Source: Emmonsiellopsis sp. PD_33 (lineage: Eukaryota; Ascomycota; Eurotiomycetes; Onygenales; Ajellomycetaceae). From it: a stretch of 64,000 nucleotides of DNA. The translations under genes and the position numbers were made by a program. The stretch lies in the NCBI GenBank assembly GCA_032988165.1, contig JANTQF010000129.1:1-64000 (forward strand), in the 5' to 3' direction. This document shows positions 34,352 to 44,700 of the stretch, piece by piece. Every line of letters begins with the position of its first letter. The stretch's first letter is position 1. A model generated the notes under the pieces. The model worked only from the letters and a program-made list of their open reading frames with translations, made no database searches and was not told the DNA's origin.

Positions 34352-35562
34352 ATGCCTTCTGAGGGTGTCCCGAAGTGCCAGCGCTGTCGCAAGGACCACA
34401 AGAGGGTCAGTACCCGCCCAATATCTACGAGAAAATCAATCGCTGATGCAGAACTCAGTGTCTCCCCGAATCCCGCTCATGGCCAGGGCCAAAATGCGAT
34501 CGTTGTGAGAGCTATGGATATGAGTGTTCTGAGAACATGATGGCCCGAAGGTCATCGCAAAGAGATGTCGAATCTACCCGGTCAATCAACCGTGCTGCTG
34601 AAGGCAGACTGGGTAGCTATCCGCAGAGCCCAACTCGTCAATTATCAACACGAGCCCCGCAATCAATGGTGATTGGTTCCATACCAGTGCAAGTACCATG
34701 CCAGTCCCCCTTCAGTACCTTATTCCTGTACCTCAAAAATGTCGATTGGCTGCATCTGAGCTGCCCGCCTGCCGAGTTCGGATCGGATCCATTCGCTGCC
34801 ATGTTTCGATCATCTACATGCCCGGTACCAAACCTGCTAGGACCCCCTCTTGGAAAGCGACAGCTGTATCTCGAGGTTTGGGCTGAGAGCGAAAAATTGA
34901 AGCGCACTTCACAACTGCCTTATAATATGCCGCTCGATACCTCAATAATAACCACCATGGTAACGAAACTACAACGGGAACATCCACGCCGAGCATCGAT
35001 GAGCAGTTTCGAAGACTTATCTCAAATTTGCGGCAGTTACATCCATTACGGCGCTTGCTGGAACAAGTTGCGGACATCCCTCCACACCGACGAGGTGCTC
35101 CTGATCGACCCGGAGTTTTCCTTCGACATACCAAATCCCAGAACCACATTTGAAAGCGCCCAGCAAATCTGGCTCTACCAGATCTCTGGACTGAAGGAGT
35201 TTTGCCAGAAATTGTCAGGGTTGAGCCAAATGATTCTAAACCTTGCCCAAACGGGGCCAAACTCACCGGTACGGCCCTTCTTGGCCTCTAAAATTCTTGA
35301 CCGTCTCAACGAAGTCCTTGGTCCGGGGGTCCCTCCGCCATCGGTGCTAAATCACCACCGGCAGCACCACCAGCAACAGCCGCAGCAGTACCCTCAGCCT
35401 CATCATACCTCATTCTTATCTCCTGCACCAACAGTAATGGAAGATTCGCCTGTGGATCTGAGGGACGGTGAGTCAGATGATAGCTTCTCATTTGACGAAA
35501 ACGCTGGTCTACAGGCCGGATTTGGAGCGGGCTATGTTTATCAGGGTCCTTGGAACAGTTGA
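34352..35562 (+). CDS. Zn(II)2Cys6 fungal transcription factor-like protein
   Basis: Two exons, 34352-34405 and 34459-35562, joined by a 53-nt intron (donor GTCAGT), give 385 residues. The join rebuilds a perfect Zn2Cys6 binuclear cluster: Cys9, 12, 19, 31, 34 and 41, spaced 2-6-11-2-6. The intron separates the second and third cysteines. Behind the cluster are a Ser/Arg-rich linker, a long helical middle region (~110-285) and a His/Gln-rich tract (HHRQHHQQQPQQ) followed by an acidic Ser/Asp tail that could activate transcription. The usual fungal-specific middle-homology domain is not evident and the protein is short, so its targets are unknown. A further unrecognised intron is possible. No metabolic cluster adjoins it. 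Confidence 0.82.
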
Positions 35563-38500
35563 TTTACACTTCAAGATTCGAAGGCGTTTTGGTTTACCTG
35601 GTTCTTTTAGTCTATCTTGAATTTCAGACCGCTCATGTGGCTTTTTTCCCTTTTCCTTGGTTACTTTAATCCTGGTGGCTTCTTCTTTTGCATCTTTTTT
35701 TGCCTTTGCGTGCGTGTGCATTTTGATTCTTACATCGACTGACCGTTCCGGGCAATATGCTCCAATCCGGGTCCAGCAAGAGCTTCTGTGTAGACTACCA
35801 TAGTCGCAATTCAGCGAAAAGTACCTGCCTACATAGTCGTTGCTGTTAAATATCAAGAAATTAATATACTAAGTTCGAGGCCCGCATATAAACCTAATAC
35901 TTAATGTCCTTCCTGATATTGCCCGGGTGCCTCTCTTCCCACTGCTTTTCCCCTTGCTGATACGAGAAGTAGATTCGTTTTTGTAGAACCCCAACTTGTG
36001 GCACTAAATTCCATCCGTTTCATGACTCGCGTCCCATACTTCATTGTGGGCTTATAGAAAATAGTGCACGTCATAAAATAGGAAAAGGCAGAGACAGGAG
36101 GGCGACCCAGGGAAATGCGCCCAAAAAAAGGAAAACATTTTTTGCGAGCTGAGCCGGGGGACGGACTCGAGGATGAAAGGGCACCTGAAGTAAGTGCAGA
36201 TTAAGAATCTGACCGCCGACGTCAACGTGGGCAGGGAAGGGGGGGAAGAAAAAGGGGGGGCGTGCAGCTGGAGTAAACGAACCAGCTTTAAACAAACAGC
36301 CCTCCAGCTCCAATCAATTCAAGGAAACGTTTCCTGGTCTCCCTCCTTCCGGTGAAAATAAAGTTTAGACCTTCGGCAATTGAACTGACTCCACTAATTG
36401 TTGCACACATGTCGACATCGCGGAGAAAAGAGTGAAACAAGACAGGCTAATAACTTTGTCGAGTCCGTTCGGACCCTGTGGGCGATCATCATATCAGAAT
36501 CAGATTGATGGGAGCCTGTGGCCGGTACCGGGGATGTATGTATGTACTGTTTCCTGTATGTATCCGTAACCGTACACTTTATTTAGGGTACAGTACATGC
36601 ATATGTAGGCGCAGGATGACAATAATAAACCAACATTGCGAATGACAATCGAGGGGATGATATCGTTGTCTGTGCAGTGCTTGTTTCCGTGTGTTCCCAG
36701 TTCTTGGGGCTTTGACTAGGTCATCAGGGTGGCTGAGAGGTAATTCTCTTGCTTGGATGTACCAGCAAACCCCTCCGCTAATCAAAGTATGGGTGGCTGG
36801 AAAATGGTTGGAGAAAAGAGGGGCAGCATAGTTCCCCTCACGCTGGGACTGGTAGTGCCATCTGAATTGGCTGGATTTGTGCAAGGGCAGTTTTGTCCTG
36901 CTACTTTGCCGAAACCCCAGCACCAACTGATATAGAGCTTGTCTGTATCAGTGTTTGTAGTCTATTGGACAACATTAATGTTTGTTACGCTGCGGGTACC
37001 AAGTGGGTTGATCCTTGGACATGAGGTTATGTTAAGTCCGATATAGTAACGGCCTGCGCAACCCTGTCATTTTCTCCTGAGAGATGATAAGGTGGAAGCT
37101 CACGGGAAGCGAAGCCACGGAAATGGGCGCGGGAAGTTCCGGAAATGGCAACAAGTAAAAATGTTCCCTCACCGCCTCAGTTCAAATGTCATTGCCTTCT
37201 GGCAAGGGAGGCGATGATGCATGTGTATCTTGTTAGGCGCTCTTCGAGAGCGCTTCTTGCATATCTTGACTCATCAGGCAGATCCCAGAAGCCCCCGGAT
37301 GTGAAGAATTTCATGGCAGAAAAAGCACCATGAGGGCATTTACAATGCCCTATTTTGGATTAGAACGACGAAATATTGTCCAGGATCACCGATGTGAAAC
37401 AAAGAGTGGTGAGGAACCCTCGAAGGCCTTGAGCTGCTTGGCGCCTGATGGATAAAAACAAAGAAAACGTCAATCGTGTCCCTTGGGCGCCCAACAAAAG
37501 CAAACATGAAATAATATGCTTGGCAACACAAAGCGTAAGTACTGCCCAATAGACTCAATTTGCGATTGCCAATACTGTTGTCTTTTGCTCAGATGTATGT
37601 AATGTTCCTGTACAGTACATCGATCATCCATATCCGGCCGGTAAGATACTTCGCTCGAAGTATCATGACAATTTGCGATAGTGACGCCATATTTGGGGTT
37701 AGGCTATCCATTAATGCAGGCCTGGTCGATTTGTAAAGTGTCAGCCTGTCCCCGCCCATTTCTACTTTCTTGCTGTGCAAAACCTCAAGATTAGGAAGGG
37801 AGCGCCGGATCTGCTTCCGACGCAAATTGATATGCCGCCCTCAAACTTCTCGGGCATAGGTAACTGTGGCCTGAATCCGAATGAGTCCCCGTCAAAGATG
37901 GCATATCATATGCACGTGGGAGAGTTCAGGCCAACGAGAAATGGCATGTCCTCATCCGGCCTGCTGGATCCAAGGATCTGCCTCTCTCCACACATTTTCA
38001 CACAATAGGGAGCGATGGATGACAGATCGTCCTCGGCCATCCAAAAATGTCGAAAACCTTGTCTATTGGCTGGTCCTCTTCTTGGACAGAACTGTCAGCT
38101 GAATGTGTGCTTTGGTCTTCCTCGAAAATTACCTGATTGTTTACCAATCTCTTGGTCCCGACGCAGTGGTTAGCGGAACGGGTCTCAGATTCCGCGGACC
38201 AATCATCAGCAATGAAATCTTGGGGTACATATGTGCGTTGGGAGGCGTCAATGTATCAACCCACTCGGAATACTCGTTTATATCCCGGTAGTGTGACGAC
38301 ATGATGACCACGTTGCACAAGACAGCACTTTATGTTGGGTATGGAGTACTTGTCCTAGAAGTAATCTCAGTAGGCTATTAACCAAAAGGGCCGGATGTAC
38401 TGTATGTAGCCCGGAATGTATCTTTCATTAACCTTTTCCGCCCGGCTGCCCGAATCCGATGCAGGAATTATTGATTGCCTTAATTTCCAGCCATAGAAAC

Positions 38501-39093
38501 AGCATTAATATCGAGGAAGCGCCTCTGCAGTTGTGATATCGGAGACAGTTCGGAAGCAGCCAGCGACAAGTAAATCGAAGGGGGGAAAGGAGAGTAATGA
38601 TCACAAGGCATTTAGGAACGGAAATCGATGTTTGAATATGTTATTTAAGAACAAAAAAAAAACGGGAACAGAGCTGAATCAAAGTTGCACTTGGTGCCAA
38701 CAAGAAGAATATCGGATCAACTTCCGATTTATGGAAATAGGCGAAGTGATATCATTAGAAAAAAAATCTCCGAGCCAGAAGGTAGCGAGGTTTGTAAGAG
38801 CCGTGCGTTCTGTGTTTTGCCGAGCACAGCGACGAAGAATGGGCCTTCTCTTTGGAGCGCCACGGCCACCTTGAACGATGTTAGGGTTTAACTTGGGCTT
38901 GGGTCGTCATCTCAATCAGTGCTTGTTACAGAGCTGCGGAGAAGCCAACGTGTAACAGGCAGACCAGAGGTGAGGCCACGGCACAAATAGACCACGTTAA
39001 CATAGACCCTGAATTTGATACGCCAACAGTAATCTGGTAAGGTCGAACATGAGGTAGGGGTAGGTAAACCTCGCACGACGAGTCTCCTCCGAA
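35563..39093. other. gene-poor 3.5-kb interval
   Basis: No convincing coding sequence on either strand. Base composition is normal and CpG is present, so this is not the decayed-transposon type seen elsewhere. Around 36530-36600 there are several near-copies of GTATGTAT-like words, and TGTACTGTATGTA recurs near 38396, which may be low-complexity only. Confidence 0.45.
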
Positions 39094-40061
39094 TTAGAGG
39101 GATTTTGGTTTCGAGGGCTTTCTGGTACTATCAATGCCACCAACTAGTTCTATTGCATTTAGAATTTCTCGGCCAAAGAAATAAGCGGCGTAGCTGGGGA
39201 AAAGTATCCAAAGACCACTGATAACACGTAAAGAGCGATGAGTTAGCTAGATCAGCATGGCCCGGAGGAAGCGACGTGGTAATGCAATGGAAATCTTACT
39301 TGGGAATGATCCACAGAAAAAACAATGTTGGCCAGCTGTTGTGCCCAACGTTGTCGAATCCAGAGCATGCTTCGTTAAACCCTATAAGAAAGAGGTATCA
39401 GCTAGGAAGTGACGGAATGGCGCTAATAGGTTCATTCAGATAACCAATCCACTATTCGACTTGCGGGGGGCCAATGCGAAGTAAGACCAAGGAAGTTTTA
39501 TCGTTCTCTGGAATGCTCACCATAAAGCACAGTTTTACTGATAGTCATTACACAACTGCTGAAAACCACCAGCAGTGCAATCCCACCTAGTCTTCCGCCA
39601 ATGGGCCTTTGCATGCTTGATATGACTCGCTGGGTTGCTGTTTGGTGTCCCCTATGGCGGCTAGGCGTCTCCCCATGCCGAAAAACCACGTCAAGATAGA
39701 ATAGGTAGCAAGCCGTCTCGATTAAATTCATTAAACTTTGGGCAGCTGTAAACCCATTTCGAGCATTATACGCGGGCCAGCCATAGATATAGTCGATAGT
39801 GCCGTAAAGAGCATATGGAGTCCATATAGCATGCAAATTCCCGCCAGGCATGCTATGCGGCCGAAGCAAAACATAGGAGAGATCCCAGATAACGACGGGT
39901 ATGGAGATACACAGCCATAGCGTCACAACGGGGGATGGAGTGTGTCTCCATTGGCGGGGTCTAGTAGACGATACATCCTCTTCTTTCCCCACTACTTTTG
40001 ATGCTGGGCTAAGGGTGGAGGGGGAAGGAAAGTCGTTCGGGTGGTGCCGTGTTGACACCAT
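39094..40061 (-). CDS. polytopic membrane protein of unknown function
   Basis: Three exons, 40061-39521, 39381-39300 and 39217-39094, join in frame for 248 residues. About five hydrophobic segments are seen: VVTLWLCISIPVVIWDLSYVLL, the TIDYIYGWPAYNARNGFTAAQSL region, ACYLFYLDVVF, GIALLVVFSSCVMTI, and the third-exon stretch GLWILFPSYAAYFFG. The PHSMPGG-LH-IW-PYALYG stretch is reminiscent of fungal EXPERA/emopamil-binding-like hypothetical proteins, but I would not assign enzyme activity. The C-terminus is Lys-rich (STRKPSKPKSL). Start MVSTRHH preferred over an in-frame ATG 19 codons upstream; the choice is uncertain. Probably an ER or secretory-pathway membrane. Confidence 0.78.
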
Positions 40062-41002
40062 GATGGAATTGGATTGAGGGATATATGAAAGACGCCGTAG
40101 ACGGTCCAAATAGCCCAAAAGATTGAAGTCGCTAGATACTTGACTGACGTTGCGGACACAGGTGGCAGGTTGGATTCCTCAAGTCGTTGGGCGTGAACTT
40201 GCGTCAACACTGACCGTGGAAGACGCGGTGGAAGATAAGTTACGAGTGAGCGCGTTCATTCAGGCCTCTGGGGATTGGGGCACCCTGGACGGCGGGTAAT
40301 CCTCACATTGCAGGTTGAAAAGGGGCTTTGGGGTGTTTTTTGATGCTAAATATCCATCCAGCCTTAGCGTTGGCTTAGCGTCGACTTCCCCGCATCGGAG
40401 CAGCGAATACGCCCAAGCTAGGCTTGATTTGGCAAATAGCAGAGTTAGTTAAAGCGGCAACGTTGGGGCAAGCGCGAACACGTGATATATCCTTAGCCTC
40501 GGTGGCTGGGCAGGGCCTAGCAGGGTTCAACTTACCAACTCCATAGCTTCAACCTTATCAAGAAACTCACTGCCAAAGAATTACATGTGTGTCGTCAAGG
40601 ATCTTGATTGTGAATGATAATATAGACATTGTCGTCTATCAGATAATACTGTGCCTTATCGTAAAAGGTGCTGAATAGTTACTACCCCGAAACAAAGAAT
40701 ACTAGTATCTTTAAATGTGGATGGCAAGAAGCGCCCTTGCAGTTTGAACTTCCCAGACCACGTAGTTAACCGTCATAATGTCAATTGACTTTCAAATCGC
40801 AGCGTTCTCTCCTGGCCGGGATAGAAGATTCGAAGGATAATTTGTGTTGCCGTATAGTCGATATGACACGAACCGGAACCCAACAGGAAGCTTGTCGGGG
40901 GGTGTTGGGGGTTAAAGTAAGCGGATTACCTGCCGCAGGGAAACGAGCAAGCTGTAGGCCAACGGTCCGAATGCAAGTTTCCCGACTGCAGACTAATAGG
41001 AA
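40062..41002. other. intergenic
   Basis: No gene seen between the membrane protein and the RNase H gene. Confidence 0.5.
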
Positions 41003-41548
41003 CTAATCGTCATCAAAGTCGGAGTCGTAGCCGTAGTCATCCGAGTCGGAGTCATAGTAACCCCCCTGTTCCATGGCGTCGAGTTCTTCATTGCAGTGCT
41101 TGTCTGCAAGTTCATTTTCCGATCGTGGAATCCAGCTGTATGTGACATTTCCGAGTTCACTAAGCTTGTCGTCGAGAGCAGAGGCCTTCTTGATCAGATT
41201 TTTATTCGACACCTTGACCCCCCGAGAATTGACCCATCCATTATTGGCCCACTTGTAAACCCAATCGGTCATGCAGCCGACTGCGTACCTGGAGTCCGAA
41301 TAAATGGTGACATCGAGGCGTGGGTATGAATCCAGGTCATCGTACGCGTCTAGTGCCATTTGTATACCTAGGATAATTGCAGTGATCTCCGCTCGCTGGT
41401 TCGTGGGTTTCTTGGAGAGTCGTCGTGTTCGGTGCCAATATTTGCTTCCCGAGCGGCTTTGTCGAATAGCAGCGGCGGCGCCCATTGCATCGGAATAGCC
41501 ATTCCTTCGGCATCCTCCATCCACATATATCTCCATTCGATAAACCAT
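41003..41548 (-). CDS. RNase H type 1 domain protein
   Basis: A 181-residue intact single-exon protein with an RNase H1 fold that would cleave RNA in RNA-DNA hybrids. The catalytic residues are all present: Asp10 in IYVDGG, Glu54 in QRAEI, Asp85 in YSDSRY, and Asp149 in NELADKH. The basic handle region is replaced by WVYKWANNGW. It lacks the N-terminal hybrid-binding domain of eukaryotic RNase H1 and ends in an unusual Asp/Tyr/Ser tail (YYDSDSDDYGYDSDFDDD). It is not next to a reverse transcriptase and has normal CpG content, so it is not a transposon fragment. It may be a nuclear housekeeping enzyme or an old domesticated RNase H; the choice is open. Confidence 0.88.
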   Translation of the reverse strand: MVYRMEIYVDGGCRRNGYSDAMGAAAAIRQSRSGSKYWHRTRRLSKKPTNQRAEITAIILGIQMALDAYDDLDSYPRLDVTIYSDSRYAVGCMTDWVYKWANNGWVNSRGVKVSNKNLIKKASALDDKLSELGNVTYSWIPRSENELADKHCNEELDAMEQGGYYDSDSDDYGYDSDFDDD

Positions 41549-43910
41549 GGTAGAAAGATGGATTGGAGGGGCGCTCCTGTTTCGCGTGCCGCGTGGTTGT
41601 ACCGTGCCTGCGTATATCGGTTTTGCTCTGTTTCAAGGGTTCGGGGGCTCAGGAGTGTATGAGGAGCTAGTTGTAGCTTTATTGATCGGGGATGGCAACC
41701 AACCCCACGAAAGAAAGGGTGTTGGATGGTGGCCAGGAAGCCGTTGCGAGATCGAGCTTATCGATGTTGTAGAGGTTGTAGAGGTCGCGGACCTGGGTCA
41801 TGCATTGTGATCACACTGTGATCGGCCGAGAGTTTATCCGCTCTTAGCTGGTTGGGCAGGAGACACAAACCGTAACTACTATGGACGAACTAGCTACCAC
41901 TACGCATAGCGTCAGAGTTATTATAAAATGGCTGAAATAACATAAGCGAAGACAGAATGCAAATGCTGCTAATGGACTTGATAAGGGAAAGAATGGTTGC
42001 GGTGATATGCTACAGTGCCAGTGTGGAACCGTTCCAAACTGTCCTCCTGGATATGTGACAATGACGAGCATCATGAGTCTACTTTTGGTTCGCAGGGTCA
42101 TAAGTGTGTTGCATGAAGAGTGGCGTTTATTGATTGAAACATCTAAATTTCCGATGCTCTTGATGTAGAAACTAATGATATTCCCAGAAGGAACATAGGA
42201 AATCGTGACGGCTCCCTTCATGAGCTCCGGATTTCGGGCGGTGGTTGCGCTGCTGGGTTGGATAAATATGTGGGGAGATCTCCAGCTTCAGAGCCTCTGG
42301 GGGGCAGTTTCATGGGATTTGCAAAGACATCGAGTGGATATGACCAGGTAATCCTCCCTGGAACGAAAAGAATCTGACATGGGACAAGATAGGAGACATT
42401 AGCCATGCTTATGCAGATAATGTCACTATTTTCAGGCCTCTAGAGTTGTTGTTGTGCCATCCAGGCAATCAACAACGCAACCATTTCTGCTGATTTCGAG
42501 GCTTGTTTCTGCCGTAGGATTCGCTTCTTGGTTATCAGATAGTGTATCTCCAATCCTTGTATTCATCATGATTTGAGCAAAATAGAGTCACAGTGGGAAA
42601 GAAGCTGTACCGATATCCGTCGTAATTAGGACAGTCGAACATAATTTCAGGGTGCTTGGCCCAACTTATGCCCCTGGCCCCCCTTCCAATACGGAGGCCA
42701 AGTGCCGGATGTAAAAAGCGCAGCCGCCGGTATAAATAAGCCAGACATTTTGTGAAGCAGCCACGCTCCAATGCAAAGGAGGCAGAGAGCACGTAGTAAT
42801 TAAGTTCCGAAAAGACACCGGAATAGTTGACTGGCCTTCACTTTTCCCGGGGGTATTGCCAATCTCGTTCCTCAACTCATCTAAACAGGCACAGCGAATT
42901 AGCAGCATGTCCTCTGGGCCCTAGCAGCGATCAGCCATTGTTATTAGCTTCCTCTTGAAAATATTGAGGACCATCCGCATGTTTCCATCACGCTCTCGGA
43001 GCTCTGGAACCTGTTCGTGTAGATTGGCCCCATTGGTGTCCGGAGGGTCAATGCCAACCAAATGACCTAGGACATGGTTGGCTGGGTATTCTTTGACCAG
43101 CCCTTTAACCCTGAGAGCATCCAGGTGGCCGTCGCACCAAATATTTGGATGGGAATAGAGTGGTTTCCTGCTTGTGTTTTGAAACATTTGCTCCAGGGAC
43201 TCAGCGCTGTTCTCGTGGGGTTTCAAGAGTACAATAAATGGGGAAGAGAACATGTCTGATTTATAGGAGGATAGTAGCCCAGCAGTAAAGTCCCTCAGGC
43301 TTTCTGCTGAGATACTCTTTTATAGAAAGCTGAGGACGACAGCGAGTCCAGGGACAACGTTGCAACAGGTCAAAGTGTTGCTGACTAAGCTGTATTTCGG
43401 ACAAGGGCCAGCTTGGCCAACAACATCTCGCCATCAGCCATGCAATCGTCTGGTCACCTTGCTCAGTAGATGGGAAATATACGGCTGGAAACCTACTTCC
43501 GAGGCCTGAAGGTTGACGAACACGAGTGTGCGAAGCAGGTCTTCGAGGAGAACGATGCAGAATTTCTATTATTAGCAATTCCTGCAAACCAATGGTGAAT
43601 TCCGGGCACTCTGATTTGTGCGGCGGAGGGGGATCCGAGACATTCTGCATCAGTTCTGGTTCAACACGAGAGCAGTGAAGCTGGAGAACCAAGCGGATGG
43701 AGAATGTTTCGTCACCTGCTCTCCCCTTGCTATCCCAGTGCTCCAGTTAGCAAGAAGTTAAGACTCAATAAACATAGGATCGTCAGCGCCGCCAAAGCAA
43801 AAGAATGTCTTACTTTCCGAGCCGTGGAAAGGCACCAGCCCGAATAATAATACCACAATCATCCCGAGCTGCCCTTGATCTTCCTCGGAGAGCATCTGAG
43901 TGGAGAAGAC

Positions 43911-43918
43911 TATAAGAG
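43911..43918 (+). promoter_or_regulatory. TATA-like box (TATAAGAG)
   Basis: TATAAGAG lies 158 bp before the ATG of the PhiA-like gene. Transcription starting 30-60 bp downstream would give a leader of roughly 100 nt that includes the (CAA) array and excludes the upstream ATG at 43900. Inferred. Confidence 0.45.
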
Positions 43919-43998
43919 GACCGGATGACCCCAGTCAAACGACCAGCAGATTCTACAGCTTAACTACTGCAAATACATTCGTTAAACAACCTCATCCG

Positions 43999-43999
43999 C

Positions 44000-44061
<62 letters not shown>
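43999..44061 (+). repeat. (CAA)21 array in 5' leader
   Basis: Twenty-one uninterrupted CAA triplets end eight bases before the ATG at 44069. CAA-repeat leaders are unstructured and are known to support efficient ribosome scanning. Array length may vary between strains. Confidence 0.93.
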
Positions 44062-44062
<1 letters not shown>

Positions 44063-44068
44063 CTCCAT

Positions 44069-44700
44069 ATGCATTTCTCCAGCCTCCTCCTCGCTGCCTT
44101 GGGCGCAACAGCTGCCTCAGCTCAGCCTACAAATTCCCATGCCAGCCCCACGAGGGCGTTTGGCGTCATTTCCATCCTCTCTGGCAGCCAAGTGCACTAT
44201 GCGGGCTTTAATGCGGCCAAGGAGAGCATATTCGCCGGTCTACCAAACCAGGACGCCCAGTGTGAGCGTCCTGATGAGCAATTCGCTACCTTCTACGTCG
44301 AAAACGGCGCCCTTTACCTCTACACTCCTTTCTCTGCTGAGTCGCAGCAGCTGTTTGTCGACCGGTCTGGCATGGGTATGTACAAGGCGGCATCCCAAAA
44401 TGTGTAGTATACGGACATGTCTAACTTTGGCGTTTCGCTGTAACAGGTCAGGGTAAAATCGGATACATTACTGGCAACGAAGCGCCTCCTCGCTACGCTG
44501 AACTAGACGGGTGGAGCATCAACGGCGAGAATCACCTCCAGTTGTTCGGGGAAGACCTCGTCGCTTGTCCTGGCGGCATTGAAAATGCGTGGTCCATCTG
44601 GGCTTCGGGTTTTGCGAATCCAGGAGGGAATAAGAACTGCGTGGGAATTGCTGCACGGGTTGAGTATACGGATTCTCCAAATGCTTGTGTTTACAGCTAA
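44069..44700 (+). CDS. secreted cell-wall protein, PhiA-like
   Basis: Exons 44069-44375 and 44447-44700 (71-nt GT-AG intron) give 186 residues. The N-terminus MHFSSLLLAALGATAASA is a clear signal peptide with cleavage near Ala18-Gln19. The mature part matches the fungal PhiA / IgE-binding cell-wall family in pattern: a YVENGALYLYTP strand, FVDRSGMGQGKIGY, GW-INGENHLQLFG, ACPGG, WSIWASGF and a C-terminal Cys-containing segment (NKNCVGIAARVEY, CVYS). Three or four cysteines can form two disulfides. In Aspergillus PhiA is needed for phialide and conidium walls. The family is diverse, so I claim only the fold and secretion. The gene has a TATA-like box and a CAA-repeat leader. Confidence 0.85.

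Larger units (their letters stand above)
41549..44068. other. intergenic, with weak coding-like segments
   Basis: Minus-strand frames at 43692-43261 and 43253-42921 look moderately protein-like but are in different frames, share no recognisable domain and are not joined by clear splice sites. They could be a decayed gene. The right end holds the promoter of the secreted protein at 44069. Confidence 0.4.

Noticed and set aside
42921..43692. Two consecutive minus-strand frames (143 and 110 codons)
   Set aside because: They look weakly protein-like but are in different frames with no convincing intron or known domain; left as a possible decayed gene in the intergenic note.
43900..44211. Poly-glutamine frame through the CAA array
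   Set aside because: It overlaps the PhiA-like start out of frame, begins upstream of the TATA-like box, and has no conserved sequence apart from the repeat.
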